Below, piece after piece: positions 26,801 to 36,287 of a stretch of DNA of 64,000 nucleotides. Within the stretch, counting starts at the first letter, position 1. Every line of letters begins with the position of its first letter. Location: positions 806,001 through 870,000 of the forward strand of contig NZ_CP080419.1 in assembly GCF_019457595.1 (NCBI RefSeq), in the 5' to 3' direction. The DNA is from Shewanella psychrotolerans (GTDB lineage: Bacteria > Pseudomonadota > Gammaproteobacteria > Enterobacterales > Shewanellaceae). A model generated the notes under the pieces. The model was not told the origin of the DNA, ran no database searches, and saw only the letters and a program-made list of their open reading frames with translations. The translations under genes were made by a program, and so were the position numbers.

Positions 26801-27088
26801 TTACAGGCTGTGGCCATTGACATGCATGATGGCAAAAGTCCAAACAACGAATGCCAGCGAGAGGTGAATGAAGGCATAGATGGCTTGATCTAATCGCTCC
26901 ATTCCTTTTGCCGTCCATATCAAATGACCGTGAAGTAAAATTACCAGTGGGAACAGCATGAATAGTGGGTAGAAACCAATAGGACTCGCATCACCAAGCA
27001 ATGCCCGAGACAATAACGACCATACCACCATAAATGCGGTTATCAGCGGCGGTGCTGCGAGTCGATACTGTTCAGGGTAGGGAAACAT
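26801..27088 (-). CDS. Small three-helix membrane protein, unknown function
   Basis: This 95-residue hydrophobic protein has three likely transmembrane helices (about 13-33, 42-60 and 68-90), with a His-rich pattern (LLHGHLIW, MHVNGH) at helix ends. AAGGATATCCAC before the ATG gives a plausible ribosome site. I do not recognise a named family. His residues near the membrane surface could bind metal or heme, but that is speculation. Confidence 0.65.
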   Translation of the reverse strand: MFPYPEQYRLAAPPLITAFMVVWSLLSRALLGDASPIGFYPLFMLFPLVILLHGHLIWTAKGMERLDQAIYAFIHLSLAFVVWTFAIMHVNGHSL

Positions 27089-27162
27089 GTGGATATCCTT
27101 ATGCTGTATTTAGATGAAGCCTAACCTTGCTTGTCATTGAGTAGCTTTTAGGTGACTGGCTT

Positions 27163-27693
27163 TTAATTGTTTGGCTTTTGGGCAATCAATTGTGCCTTAA
27201 AGCAAGGGTCATCTTCACAGCCTACATTACCTTGGAAATAGTGCAAAGCAGCAAAATCATTGAACTCATCTAAAAGTTCATTATCGCGTAACAAAAAATC
27301 AGGATTTTTCGGCCGACCATACTCTGCTTGAGTGGTGATAAAGGTTTCATATACCAAAAAACCGCCGGGTTTGAGCATCTGCTTTAGTGACTCGAATATC
27401 GGCCTGTGTAAGTAATTAAACACGATGATGATATCAAATTGCTGTGCGAGAGGGAGAGTTTGGCCTGTTTCTAGATTAAATTCGACTGTATGACAATGTG
27501 TTGGGGTGTCACTAAGCGCACTTAGGTCTCTATCGACAAAAGTGACATTAGCTCCTAGTTCGGCTAGCCATAAGCCATTACGGCCACTACCACAGGCCAA
27601 ATCAAGTACTTGACTATTGCTATTGATGTTTAACAAATCAAGATGGTTAGTCAGTAACTTTGACGCGTTATCCTTTAATCTCTTTTTTTCCAT
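27163..27693 (-). CDS. Class I SAM-dependent methyltransferase, TehB-like
   Basis: This protein of about 176 residues has the Rossmann methyltransferase motif I VLDLACGSGRNGLWLAELGA, an acidic motif II (VTFVDRD), a motif near IIIVFNYLHRP and LKPGGFLVYETF, typical of the UbiE/TehB-like group. The substrate cannot be told from the sequence. I prefer the ATG at 27693 (MEKKRLKDN); an upstream in-frame ATG at 27744 would overlap the previous gene by 77 bases. Even with the shorter start the gene overlaps its upstream neighbour by 26 bases, suggesting translational coupling. Confidence 0.8.
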   Translation of the reverse strand: MEKKRLKDNASKLLTNHLDLLNINSNSQVLDLACGSGRNGLWLAELGANVTFVDRDLSALSDTPTHCHTVEFNLETGQTLPLAQQFDIIIVFNYLHRPIFESLKQMLKPGGFLVYETFITTQAEYGRPKNPDFLLRDNELLDEFNDFAALHYFQGNVGCEDDPCFKAQLIAQKPNN

Positions 27694-28078
27694 CGATACG
27701 TCGCCTATGAATAATCGAATAGTGGCGCAGACCTGCTGGTCCATGAGAAACCACCACAGATAACAATATGATGGTTATCAACAGCTCAGGTTTGTAATTA
27801 GCGAGGGGAATGAACAAGCTTAACAGTCCAAGCTTCATTATCGTTAATGCGCCCTTAAGTTGAATTAACCAGCGCCAATCACGAAATATTTCCCATAGCA
27901 TTAACATTGAGCCAGATACCATCGCGATAATCCAATAAAGGGCCCAATCAGCCATAGGTACGCTTAATAAAATACCTCCGCCCGCACCAACAACACCTAA
28001 AATATGTAAGGCTCTTAAGCTGGTTTTACTGAGTCGCTGCACCCAAAACTGTTTTTCGGAGATCTGCTTTCGTCCCAT
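27668..28078 (-). CDS. Four-helix membrane protein, unknown function
   Basis: This 136-residue protein has about four transmembrane helices (about 22-42, 47-65, 78-98 and 100-115), a positively charged N-terminus (MGRKQISEK) and a basic C-terminal tail (HRRRIDGKK). I do not recognise the family; it resembles small integral proteins annotated only as hypothetical. Its 3' end overlaps the methyltransferase start, so the pair probably works together. Confidence 0.6.
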   Translation of the reverse strand: MGRKQISEKQFWVQRLSKTSLRALHILGVVGAGGGILLSVPMADWALYWIIAMVSGSMLMLWEIFRDWRWLIQLKGALTIMKLGLLSLFIPLANYKPELLITIILLSVVVSHGPAGLRHYSIIHRRRIDGKKEIKG

Positions 28079-28366
28079 ATGATTCGTAAAGTGGGTAAAT
28101 TTAGGCTCAGCTTATCAGGAAATACTCGAAAAGACATTTAGCGACAGAGATCGCTGCGCTGTTATTCTGTAAACTGTGCTTTAGACTGCACTTGTCTGTT
28201 CACTTTGAGCTCTGATGTGGACAATTGTTCAATAGCCAATAATGCTTGGTTATACTAAGGCATAGTTTAGATATTGTGGTCATATTCGTTGTTAAACGAC
28301 AGATATATTCAATTGGGTATTGAGCGCTGCTTAATACAATGCAAAGACAACATTAGGTAACGACAA

Positions 28367-29356
28367 ATGAAAATAGGTTTTTTTAGTGCTAAATACTATG
28401 ACATGGAACATTTCAATCGCACTAATAGTGCCTTTGGTGCCCATATTGAATACTTTGATTCTCGCTTATGCATGAAAACGGTAAAATTGGCACTGGGTTA
28501 TGAGGTGATTTGCGCCTTTGTAAATGACTCTTTATGTGAGGAAGTGCTGGTTGAGTTAGTTAAAAATGGCACCAAAATCATTGCGATGCGTTGTGCCGGT
28601 TTTAATAATGTCGATTTAGTTGCCGCAAAACGCTTAGGTCTAAAAGTTGTCAATGTGCCTGCTTACTCTCCAGAATCTGTCGCGGAACATACTATCGCCT
28701 TGATGTTAACCCTTAATCGTAAGGTACATAAGGCCTATCAGCGCACCCGAGATGCAAATTTCTCTCTCGAAGGATTGGTTGGTTTTAATATGTATGGCCG
28801 CACAGTTGGTGTTATTGGAACCGGTAAAATTGGGGTTGCAACCATAAAGATATTGCTCGGTTTTGGCTGTAAAGTCGTTGCATATGATCCTTATCAAAAT
28901 CAAACCGTGCTCGATTTAGGCGTCGAATATTGTTCGTTAGATGAGCTATATCCACAATGTGACATCATTAGTTTGCATTGTCCGCTGACCGAAGATAATC
29001 ATCATCTGTTGAATAAAGAGAGCTTTGCTAAGATGAAACCGAAAGTGATGGTCATTAATACCAGTCGCGGTGGATTACTTAACGCTATCGACGCAATGGA
29101 AGCATTGAAAGTGGGCCAAATTGGTTCATTGGGCTTAGATGTATATGAAAATGAAAAAGAGTTATTTTTCGAAGATAAGTCAAATGAGATCATTCATGAT
29201 GATGTATTTAGACGTTTATCGGCTTGCCATAATGTCATATTTACTGGTCACCAAGCCTTCCTTACAGAAGAAGCGCTAGGCGCTATTGCCCATACTAGCT
29301 TGAGCAACATCAAACAGTTACTTAATGGCGAAGCGTGTCCAAACCAGCTCTATTAA
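28367..29356 (+). CDS. ldhA: Fermentative D-lactate dehydrogenase
   Basis: This 329-residue NAD-dependent enzyme of the D-2-hydroxyacid dehydrogenase family reduces pyruvate to D-lactate. The Rossmann motif GVIGTGKIG, the substrate-binding MRCAGFNNVDL with its Arg region, NTSRGGLL, and the catalytic His in TGHQAFLTEEAL mark it as LdhA and not a phosphoglycerate or formate dehydrogenase. It lies apart from other lactate genes. After its stop there is an inverted repeat (TGGGATA/TATCCCA, about 29390-29418) that might serve as a weak terminator. Confidence 0.93.
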   Translation: MKIGFFSAKYYDMEHFNRTNSAFGAHIEYFDSRLCMKTVKLALGYEVICAFVNDSLCEEVLVELVKNGTKIIAMRCAGFNNVDLVAAKRLGLKVVNVPAYSPESVAEHTIALMLTLNRKVHKAYQRTRDANFSLEGLVGFNMYGRTVGVIGTGKIGVATIKILLGFGCKVVAYDPYQNQTVLDLGVEYCSLDELYPQCDIISLHCPLTEDNHHLLNKESFAKMKPKVMVINTSRGGLLNAIDAMEALKVGQIGSLGLDVYENEKELFFEDKSNEIIHDDVFRRLSACHNVIFTGHQAFLTEEALGAIAHTSLSNIKQLLNGEACPNQLY

Positions 29357-29548
29357 GCAGGAGGAATAAAAGCGCTGTGGTGATACCAATGGGATAGCTA
29401 TAATCACTAGTTATCCCAGTTTACCTTGGGTTTTAGCTCAGTTTTTATCATTAATAAAGCGTTGGTTTATTTAATTTGCGAGGATAACTGACATTCATCT
29501 CTTTGGCTGATAACTTATAGTCAAATTTATTAGCCTGAGGGCGTGAGT

Positions 29549-30286
29549 ATGATGGTTAAGCAGGACGTTCACGATATCGATACCCCTACAGGGACAATGA
29601 GATGTTATCTCTATCGCCCTGATGCTGAGGGGCAGTTTTCTACAATCATTTTCTATTCCGAAATATTTCAACAGACCGAACCTATAGCAAGAGCGGCAGC
29701 GATGCTGGCTGGACACGGTTTTGTGGTCTTAGTGCCAGAAGTGTTCCATGAACTCAATCCTATCGGTACTGTTCTTGCCTATGATGACGTAGGTAAAGAT
29801 AAAGGCAATGAGGACAAATTTACTAAAGGGTTAGAGCATCACGATACTGATACTCAAGCGTTAGTGGCATTTGCCCAAAGCCAATCATTTTGTACTAGTC
29901 TGGTCGGTGCTATGGGCGTATGTATCGGTGGTCATTTGGCCTATCGAGCGGCGTTAAATAGTGATGTGGTTGGCGCATTTTGTCTTTATCCCACAGACAT
30001 CCATTCAAATACGCTACCGTGCAATAGTGGTAATGACTCTCTGAGTAGAACCGCCGATATCCAGGGGGAGTTAGTATTGGTGTTCGGTAAGCAAGACCCT
30101 CACGTGTCTGGTGAAGGGCGTAAGTTGATTTACGACAGACTGACAGAAACTGGGCGAACGTTCAGTTGGCATGAGGTGAATGCACAGCATGCATTTATGC
30201 GTGATGAAGGAGACAGGTACGACCCAGCGTTGGCGTTACAGATCTATCAGCAAGCGGTGGCCTTTTTCCATCGAGTCCTGCGTTAG
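29549..30286 (+). CDS. Dienelactone hydrolase family protein
   Basis: This alpha/beta-hydrolase of about 245 residues belongs to the dienelactone hydrolase family. The nucleophile elbow is Cys-based (GAMGVCIGGHLAYR), the acid is likely in VFGKQDPH, and the His in NAQHAFMRDEGD, giving the family Cys-Asp-His triad. The real substrate is unknown; bacterial members act on small lactones or esters. I prefer the ATG at 29549, about 9 bases after TGAGG; a GTG at 29543 is too close to that site. A shared terminator lies between it and corA. Confidence 0.88.
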   Translation: MMVKQDVHDIDTPTGTMRCYLYRPDAEGQFSTIIFYSEIFQQTEPIARAAAMLAGHGFVVLVPEVFHELNPIGTVLAYDDVGKDKGNEDKFTKGLEHHDTDTQALVAFAQSQSFCTSLVGAMGVCIGGHLAYRAALNSDVVGAFCLYPTDIHSNTLPCNSGNDSLSRTADIQGELVLVFGKQDPHVSGEGRKLIYDRLTETGRTFSWHEVNAQHAFMRDEGDRYDPALALQIYQQAVAFFHRVLR

Positions 30287-30326
30287 TTTATGGATAACAT
30301 CAAGCCAGCTCGTAGGTTTGAAGCAT

Positions 30327-30360
30327 AATAAATAGGCGAACTAAGGTTCGCCTATTTATT
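30327..30360. terminator. Bidirectional rho-independent terminator
   Basis: The 15-bp stem AATAAATAGGCGAAC pairs with GTTCGCCTATTTATT around a 4-base loop, between the convergent hydrolase and corA genes. Confidence 0.9.
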
Positions 30361-30371
30361 GCGTTATCAAA

Positions 30372-31343
30372 TCAAATCCACTTTCTCTTTCTAAATAGCC
30401 AGATTAATACCGCAGTGATGGTCAACATGACTCCCCATACGATGAAATAGCCATTGTGATGTTTTAGCTCTGGAATGTATTCAAAGTTCATTCCATAAAT
30501 GCCCGCGATAAAGGTTAATGGGACAAAGATAGCGGTGATAATGGTGAGCACTTTCATTATGTTGTTTAGTCGGTGGGCGCTAATAGAGATATAACCATCT
30601 ATAAGATCGCTAGATACCTGATAGAAGAGATCCGCGAGGCTGGCGGCACGGTGTTGATGCTCACACACATCGTTAATTTCATGGGCTAAACGACTGTCAA
30701 ATGGCGCAAACTGTTCGTCGCGTAATGTGTTAAATAACTCTACGTGATAGTGAAAATTACGTCGTAATCGCGTGAGATCAGTTTTATAAAGCACCACTTC
30801 GGCGAGCACTTTGTCATCGGCTGTGGTCAGCATGACCGATTCGAGTTCTTCGAGGCGAACTTCAAGGTCAAACAAGATTTTGTGATAACGCTTAATGACA
30901 AAGCGGCTTATTTTGAGCGCTATCGCTCCGGTGCCAGCGCTCAAGGAAAGCGAGCCTGATTCGAGCGCTGTCATCGTACGTTCAATGCTTAACGAGCGAT
31001 CTAAATGACGGGTAATGATGAAACGTTCGCTGACAAACATCGCCAGCAGAATGTTATTGCAGTCTATCGATTCAGAATCTGCAGACAAGCCTCTTAAAAT
31101 GATAAAGGTGTGATCATTGAAATCTTCGATTTTGGGCGGATGTCTATCTCTAGACGCATCTTGAAGCGCCAATGGGTGTAAGCCAAAGGTTTGCTGTAAT
31201 TGTTGTTGCAGCGATGCAGTTAATTCCCCCTCGATATTAAGCCATAAAATGCTGTCTTCGCTCTGTTGCCAAGTAGCGATTGCCGATTCACCTCCCTTGA
31301 CTAAAGTGTCGTCTTTGGGATTGTAGAGTAAGGTTGTTATCAT
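30372..31343 (-). CDS. CorA/ZntB-family divalent cation transporter
   Basis: This 323-residue protein has the long cytoplasmic N-terminal domain and stalk helix of CorA channels (about 1-255), followed by two transmembrane helices (about 260-283 and 300-318). The signature GMN lies at 284-286 (YGMNFEYIPEL), placed after TM1 as expected; the following EYIPEL segment resembles the MPEL loop. It could carry Mg2+, Co2+ or Zn2+; ZntB-like members share this layout, so I do not fix the metal. It overlaps nothing but follows the MscS gene closely (14 bases) and may be co-transcribed with it. Confidence 0.92.
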   Translation of the reverse strand: MITTLLYNPKDDTLVKGGESAIATWQQSEDSILWLNIEGELTASLQQQLQQTFGLHPLALQDASRDRHPPKIEDFNDHTFIILRGLSADSESIDCNNILLAMFVSERFIITRHLDRSLSIERTMTALESGSLSLSAGTGAIALKISRFVIKRYHKILFDLEVRLEELESVMLTTADDKVLAEVVLYKTDLTRLRRNFHYHVELFNTLRDEQFAPFDSRLAHEINDVCEHQHRAASLADLFYQVSSDLIDGYISISAHRLNNIMKVLTIITAIFVPLTFIAGIYGMNFEYIPELKHHNGYFIVWGVMLTITAVLIWLFRKRKWI

Positions 31344-31357
31344 GCTTATACCTCTAG

Positions 31358-31903
31358 TTAATCGCTTTGCTGCTGGGTATGGTCTTTATGCTCATCAATG
31401 GAGATAGCCTTCGGGGTTTTGTGAGATAACTTTAGTACCCCTTTTTGTAACATCAAATTATTCGGGTAGGTAATAACAACATTGTCTTCTCGCTCGATCA
31501 GCACGTGAAACAGGCTTATTTCTGCAATAACGCCGCTTACATCTTCATCTTTATCGATGATCTTAATCTTGTCGCCAATACGGTAGGGAAATACGAAAAA
31601 AATTAGTATACCCGCAGTGATATTACTGAGTATTGACCACTGCGCGACTAATGCGACGCCTAACACGGCAAATATTGAGGAGATAAACAGAGATACTTGC
31701 TGATATTCGATGCCCAGAGACACTATCATTAAGCAAGTCATAGTGGCAAAAAACAGGTAGCTGATATATTGGGTGACCAGTTTAGAGCGGGTTTGAGAGA
31801 CCTGTTTTAACTGTGCTAGTTTATTCACCCAATTGTTGAGCAGACGCTGACCGAAAATAAATATCGCGATATAGAGGCAGATGATAAGCAGTGATTGGGT
31901 CAT
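31358..31903 (-). CDS. Short MscS-family mechanosensitive channel protein
   Basis: This protein of about 181 residues has three hydrophobic helices (about 3-20, 45-67 and 72-105) and a beta domain with RIGDKIKI, GVIAEISLFHVLI and TYPNNLMLQKGV, all typical of the MscS pore helix and upper beta domain. It ends soon afterwards, so the C-terminal alpha/beta domain that normally closes the vestibule is missing or very short. I chose the ATG at 31903 (MTQSLL) because the upstream 20 residues (to 31963) are Cys-rich and unlike the family. It is upstream of corA on the same strand. Confidence 0.85.
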   Translation of the reverse strand: MTQSLLIICLYIAIFIFGQRLLNNWVNKLAQLKQVSQTRSKLVTQYISYLFFATMTCLMIVSLGIEYQQVSLFISSIFAVLGVALVAQWSILSNITAGILIFFVFPYRIGDKIKIIDKDEDVSGVIAEISLFHVLIEREDNVVITYPNNLMLQKGVLKLSHKTPKAISIDEHKDHTQQQSD

Positions 31904-32252
31904 GAGTAAACTACTATAAATATTAGATTTTAAACAAATACTACATTGCCTAGATTTATGCAATTAATCTTCAGTCACAGACTGTTGACCTTAAGCTGAT
32001 GCTATTTCAATTCTCGTTGTTTTATTGCCGCAATAATGGGTTATCAATGTTGTATTTAAGGCTGATGTAAATGACCTCGTATGAATTAGATGATACTAAC
32101 CATTAATCGTTCACTATTGTGTTCTCCAATGACATTTCTCAATTCAACTTGGGATAATTGCTGTGTTGAATAGGCAATTGCTTCATAATGTTAATTCTAT
32201 TAGTACTTAAGAAATAAGCGGCTTATTGTAATGGGCTTATTTTGGAAATGGC
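31904..32252. other. Divergent intergenic region, nothing recognised
   Basis: This gap of about 350 bases between the MscS-like gene and the divergent spermidine synthase-like gene is AT-rich. I see no gene, structured RNA or clear operator. Confidence 0.4.
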
Positions 32253-32996
32253 ATGACAGATTATCAGACTATACACCGCAGTGAAGATGAGTTCGGGCCA
32301 GTGATCGTACTCGAAGATAGAGATATGCGTTTACTCTCATTTGGCGACACGGACGAACAAAGTAAGTTACTCAAGAGCGCACCGCATATTCCTCAGCATA
32401 CTTACCTTCAAGCTATGTTATTGGTGTTACTGTTTATTAAGCCAAAGCGAGTGATTGTATTGGGTCTAGGTGGTGGGGGGCTTATTCACGCATTGCGTAA
32501 TTACGATCGGGCGATTAATGTTACCGCAGTTGAGCTTAGGGCTAGCGTGATCGAGGTGGCTAAACGCTATTTTCAACTTCCCATAGGTAAGAAGCTTTCG
32601 CTCATTCATCAAGATGCGACCGATTTTTTAGTGCAGCGTGATCATAAAAAGGCCGATGTGATCTTTGCCGATATATACGGTGCAGATGGGGTCGATGAGA
32701 ATCAATTGACCGAGACATTTATCGCTAATGCATCGAGCATGGTTAAAGCCGATGGTTACTTGGTGCTTAATTGTTGGAAGGAACATAGCCAAAATCGGGA
32801 GTTGTTAGCCTTGTTGCAAATCCACTTTTCTGAGGTGAGAGCCTGCTTAACAGGAGGTGGCAACTGGGTTGTGATTGCTGGCAAAGTGGCCAGAGATATA
32901 ACCAGTAGCGGTTTGAAGGCAGATGCACAGCAATTATCAGTACAACTCGACTTTCCTTTAGCGCGCAGCCTTACTCGTTTTGAGCACTGGCAGTGA
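32253..32996 (+). CDS. Spermidine synthase-like methyltransferase-fold protein
   Basis: This 247-residue protein has the Rossmann fold of the spermidine/spermine synthase family: IVLGLGGGGLIHALRNY (glycine-rich loop), VTAVELRASVIEVAKRYF (acidic strand end) and ADVIFADIYGADGV. The usual polyamine-binding Asp-Asp and Tyr context is not evident, so it may be a methyltransferase-like relative and not a true SpeE. No speD or other polyamine gene is adjacent. The gene stands alone, upstream of ahpC. Confidence 0.75.
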   Translation: MTDYQTIHRSEDEFGPVIVLEDRDMRLLSFGDTDEQSKLLKSAPHIPQHTYLQAMLLVLLFIKPKRVIVLGLGGGGLIHALRNYDRAINVTAVELRASVIEVAKRYFQLPIGKKLSLIHQDATDFLVQRDHKKADVIFADIYGADGVDENQLTETFIANASSMVKADGYLVLNCWKEHSQNRELLALLQIHFSEVRACLTGGGNWVVIAGKVARDITSSGLKADAQQLSVQLDFPLARSLTRFEHWQ

Positions 32997-33206
32997 TTAC
33001 TATTTAAAAGACTTTATCTTTTTACTAATCGGTTTTTGAGTTGGGAAAATAGTTCAATTACAAAAACCGATTAGCATGATAGCTTTTATCCGTTATATTT
33101 AATTGCCTTCAGTCGTTATTATTACTCCATCGACAACGAATACAGGGTTTCGGCAGTTGTCGTCAACCCGTAACAAAATCCGTTAATAACGTAAATGGAG
33201 CTATAA

Positions 33207-33776
33207 ATGACACAATCTATCATCAACACTGAAATCAAGCCTTTCTCTGCAACTGCATACCACAATGGCGATTTTATCTCTGTGACAGAGCAAGATCTAC
33301 TAGGTAAGTGGTCAGTCGTTTTCTTCTACCCAGCTGATTTCACTTTTGTTTGCCCAACTGAATTAGGTGACATGGCAGATCATTACGAGAAGCTGCAATC
33401 TATGGGCGTTGAGGTGTATTCAGTCTCTACTGATACTCACTTTACTCACAAAGCTTGGCACGACAGTTCAGACACTATCGGTAAGATCAACTATCCAATG
33501 ATTGGTGACCCAACCGGCACTATCACACGTAATTTTGGCGTGATGATCGAAGAAGATGGCCTAGCGCTACGTGGTACGTTTGTGATTAACCCTGAAGGTC
33601 AAATCAAGGTTGCTGAAGTTCATGACCTAGGTATCGGCCGTAGCGCATCTGAGTTGGTTCGTAAGATCCAAGCTGCTCAATATGTTGCTACTCACGACGG
33701 TGAAGTATGTCCAGCAGCATGGCAGCCAGGTGAAGCAACACTTGCACCATCTCTAGACCTCGTTGGTAAGATCTAA
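33207..33776 (+). CDS. ahpC: Alkyl hydroperoxide reductase C (AhpC, typical 2-Cys peroxiredoxin)
   Basis: This 189-residue peroxiredoxin reduces hydrogen peroxide and organic hydroperoxides. The peroxidatic Cys C49 is in FTFVCPTE and the resolving Cys C168 in GEVCPAAW, as in E. coli AhpC. GGAGC lies 7 bases before the ATG. The reductase partner AhpF is encoded 175 bases downstream on the same strand. The upstream region contains ATAG-type elements that might be an OxyR site, but the match is too weak to annotate. Confidence 0.96.
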   Translation: MTQSIINTEIKPFSATAYHNGDFISVTEQDLLGKWSVVFFYPADFTFVCPTELGDMADHYEKLQSMGVEVYSVSTDTHFTHKAWHDSSDTIGKINYPMIGDPTGTITRNFGVMIEEDGLALRGTFVINPEGQIKVAEVHDLGIGRSASELVRKIQAAQYVATHDGEVCPAAWQPGEATLAPSLDLVGKI

Positions 33777-33951
33777 TGTCTCGCTAACTCCTATCAGATA
33801 AGGACTCATCTCCCTTATCTGATAAGGCTTGGTGATTAACTAAGCCCCATTATCTCCTGCCAGCTTATGTTAGCTCCCTGCAAAGCGTGAGCTGGCCTTT
33901 TATCTTAGTTTTCTTGAATCATTAATCATTGTCTTATTGTTAGGAGTTTTC

Positions 33952-35517
33952 ATGTTAGATGCGAATGTAAAAAGTCAGCTGACTACTTATCTGCAAAACC
34001 TCAAGCGCCCAGTTGAACTTGTCGTATCTGCAGATGACAGTCCCAAAGCGCAAGAATTAAAGTCGTTAGCAACAGATATTGCTAACATATCAAATTTAGT
34101 GTCATTGACCGAATCTGCGGGTTTGCGCACCCCGTCGATGACTGTAACCAATAAAGAATCCCAAAGCGAAATCACCTTTGCTGGTTTACCTATGGGGCAT
34201 GAATTTACGTCACTAGTATTGGCGTTATTGCATACTGGTGGACATCCACTCAAGCTCGATAGTGAACTAATCGAGCAGATCCGTGCGCTGCCTGGCAAAT
34301 ATCAATTTGAGACCTATGTGTCATTGAGCTGCCAAACTTGTCCCGAGGTGGTGCAGGCATTGAATATGATGGCGGCGATCAATCCTAATATTACCAATGT
34401 GATGATCGATGGTTCACTTTTCCAAGACGAAGTGAATGAACGTAATATCATGGCCGTGCCGTCGGTATACCTTAATGGTGAAGCATTCTCTGTCGGTGGC
34501 ATTAGCGTTGTTGAAATTCTCAATAAGCTCGATGTCAATGCCAGTAGCCGAAAGGCTGAGCAACTTAATCAGAAAGAGGCATTCGATGTATTAGTGGTTG
34601 GCGGGGGCCCTGCGGGGGCGTCAGCTGCTATCTATGCTGCTCGAAAAGGGTTACGTACAGGTATCGTCGCCGATAAGTTTGGTGGGCAGGTGGCTGAAAC
34701 CGTAGGGATTGAGAATTTTATCTCTGTCAAAGCGACTGAGGGGCCTAAACTGGTTGCCAATTTAGAAGCCCATGTTCATGAGTATGATGTCGATATTATG
34801 GATAGCCAACGTGCTTTGAGTTTAAAGAGCGCTGAGCTTTTCGAGCTTGAATTAGAAAGTGGCGCCGTGCTGCGCAGTAAAACCATATTACTCGCTACAG
34901 GTGCTCGTTGGCGTGAAATGAACGTACCCGGTGAGCAAGAATATCGCGGAAAAGGTGTGGCTTACTGTCCGCATTGTGATGGCCCGCTGTTTAAAGGGAA
35001 GCGAGTTGCGGTGATTGGTGGCGGTAACTCAGGTATTGAAGCTGCGATAGATTTAGCCAATATCGTTGAACATGTCACTGTGCTAGAGTTTGACAGTAAA
35101 TTACGCGCTGACGAAGTATTACAGCGTAAAGCTGCGTCCATGGGCAATATTAAAATTATTACTCAGGCGATGACCACTGAAGTAACGGGTGATGGTGCCC
35201 GCGTTAATGGGCTAAATTATACAGACAGAGCGACAGGTGAAAGTCATCACGTTGAGCTAGCCGGTATCTTTGTGCAGATAGGTTTAATACCCAATGCAGA
35301 GTGGTTAAAAGAGACGCTTGAACTGACTAATAGAGGTGAAGTTATCGTTGATGGTAAAGGTGAAACATCACTACCTGGTGTGTTTGCTGCCGGGGATGTC
35401 ACTAACTCGGCTTATAAGCAGATCATCATCGCAATGGGAAGCGGCGCTACCGCATCCTTAGGGGCGTTCGATTATCTAATTCGCCACAGCGAGTCGACCG
35501 AGACGATTGCTGCTTAA
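33952..35517 (+). CDS. ahpF: Alkyl hydroperoxide reductase subunit F (AhpF)
   Basis: This 521-residue flavoprotein transfers electrons from NADH to AhpC. Its N-terminal tandem thioredoxin-like domain has the redox pair C127/C130 (SCQTCPEV); the FAD/NADH part has [19 protein letters not shown], the second redox pair C339/C342 (AYCPHCDGP) and the NADH motif [12 protein letters not shown]. Length equals E. coli AhpF (521). I chose the ATG at 33952, after TAGGAGTTTTC; an upstream frame to 33937 adds five residues. A good terminator follows. Confidence 0.96.
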   Translation: MLDANVKSQLTTYLQNLKRPVELVVSADDSPKAQELKSLATDIANISNLVSLTESAGLRTPSMTVTNKESQSEITFAGLPMGHEFTSLVLALLHTGGHPLKLDSELIEQIRALPGKYQFETYVSLSCQTCPEVVQALNMMAAINPNITNVMIDGSLFQDEVNERNIMAVPSVYLNGEAFSVGGISVVEILNKLDVNASSRKAEQLNQKEAFDVLVVGGGPAGASAAIYAARKGLRTGIVADKFGGQVAETVGIENFISVKATEGPKLVANLEAHVHEYDVDIMDSQRALSLKSAELFELELESGAVLRSKTILLATGARWREMNVPGEQEYRGKGVAYCPHCDGPLFKGKRVAVIGGGNSGIEAAIDLANIVEHVTVLEFDSKLRADEVLQRKAASMGNIKIITQAMTTEVTGDGARVNGLNYTDRATGESHHVELAGIFVQIGLIPNAEWLKETLELTNRGEVIVDGKGETSLPGVFAAGDVTNSAYKQIIIAMGSGATASLGAFDYLIRHSESTETIAA

Positions 35518-35539
35518 AGCGGTATAGATTAAGTTGATC

Positions 35540-35567
35540 ACAGCCAGCTATATGCTGGCTGTTTTTT
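35540..35567 (+). terminator. Rho-independent terminator after ahpF
   Basis: ACAGCCAGC pairs with GCTGGCTGT around a 5-base loop and is followed by TTTTT. Confidence 0.88.
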
Positions 35568-35653
35568 ATTTGACCATATAATTTAGCTAAGATATTGAGT
35601 AAATTTATATTTTATTAGCTAATCTGAGCAGTTTTTCTAGGTGTGAACAATTA

Positions 35654-35992
35654 TATACCCAAAAGCTTCGATGAGGCTGTTATATCAATCAGTAAAGGAA
35701 AGTGATCGACTCTGCGTGTTTTTTTGGTAACTCATTCAAGGCGAATGAATGATGTAATGCTTGGCTCTCCTATGAGGCCATTCAACGCAGAACTCGCAAG
35801 GTAAAACCACGCTTAACAGGCGATTTTTAGCACTTTTGATGCAGTGTTAACGAGTTTGATCCGAGTTCAACTGTGCGCTTCACTCGTTGCAAACAACAAG
35901 GTTTTGTGTGTTCCCGATATACTTAAGACATTCCCTCCATCCCTGGAGGTCGGGTGTTGTGAATGTCTTTAATGCACGATGATATGGGTATA
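35654..35992. repeat. Non-autonomous inverted-repeat element (MITE-like), copy 1
   Basis: This stretch of about 339 bp shares most of its length with a second copy at 53568-53899: AAGTGATCGACTC, GCGTGTTTTTTTGG, CTCATTCAAGGC, GAGGCCATTCAA, CGCTTCACTCGTTG and AAACAACAAGGT appear in the same order. The ends are inverted repeats TATACCCA/TGGGTATA. It has no open reading frame. The right part (35930-35980) carries a nested palindrome (GACATTC...GAATGTC around CCTCCA/TGGAGG) that is absent in copy 2. No transposase of matching ends is in the window. Confidence 0.65.
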
Positions 35993-36089
35993 GAAGATAG
36001 GGTAATGCATGGAGCCGTTACCGAGGCACAATTAAAAACCTTACCTCGATCGATTAAGTGGATGGCGTTGCTATCGATATTTTTTCTGA
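35993..36089. other. Short intergenic tail, nothing recognised
   Basis: This remainder between the repeat element and the YjfB-like gene is unremarkable. Confidence 0.4.
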
Positions 36090-36287
36090 CTAAGCTGTTG
36101 TATTAATATTGTGACCACTATTACCAACAGGTTGTGCACTAGGGGCTGCATCCACCGCCTCTATCAATTGTAGTGCAATCTCTCCCTCAGCCTGTTGTTG
36201 CTCTTTAGCAAGTTGAGCCACTTTCACACCAACACTTCCGTTGCTTAGGTTGGGTTGAAGATTACTTGTTCCAACTGTTACTGCCAT
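36090..36287 (-). CDS. YjfB-like putative motility protein, small
   Basis: This 65-residue protein starts at an ATG preceded by AAGGCGG, 6 bases away; a longer frame (to 36410) begins with sequence that has no such site. The middle, VAQLAKEQQQAEGEIALQLIE, and the end, GNSGHNINTTA, fit the pattern of the YjfB family (helix with Gln/Glu, then a short G-x-N-I-N-T-x-A end). The family is called motility-related in databases, but its function is unclear to me. No flagellar gene is nearby. It lies downstream of the thioredoxin-DsbD-like gene on the same strand. Confidence 0.6.
   Translation of the reverse strand: MAVTVGTSNLQPNLSNGSVGVKVAQLAKEQQQAEGEIALQLIEAVDAAPSAQPVGNSGHNINTTA

Noticed and set aside
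29383..29420. A third copy of the MITE-like element after ldhA
   Set aside because: Only a short GATACCAAT-like end and a small hairpin are present; the shared core is missing.
33000..33206. An OxyR site before ahpC
   Set aside because: Only a partial ATAG-type match was seen; too weak to call.
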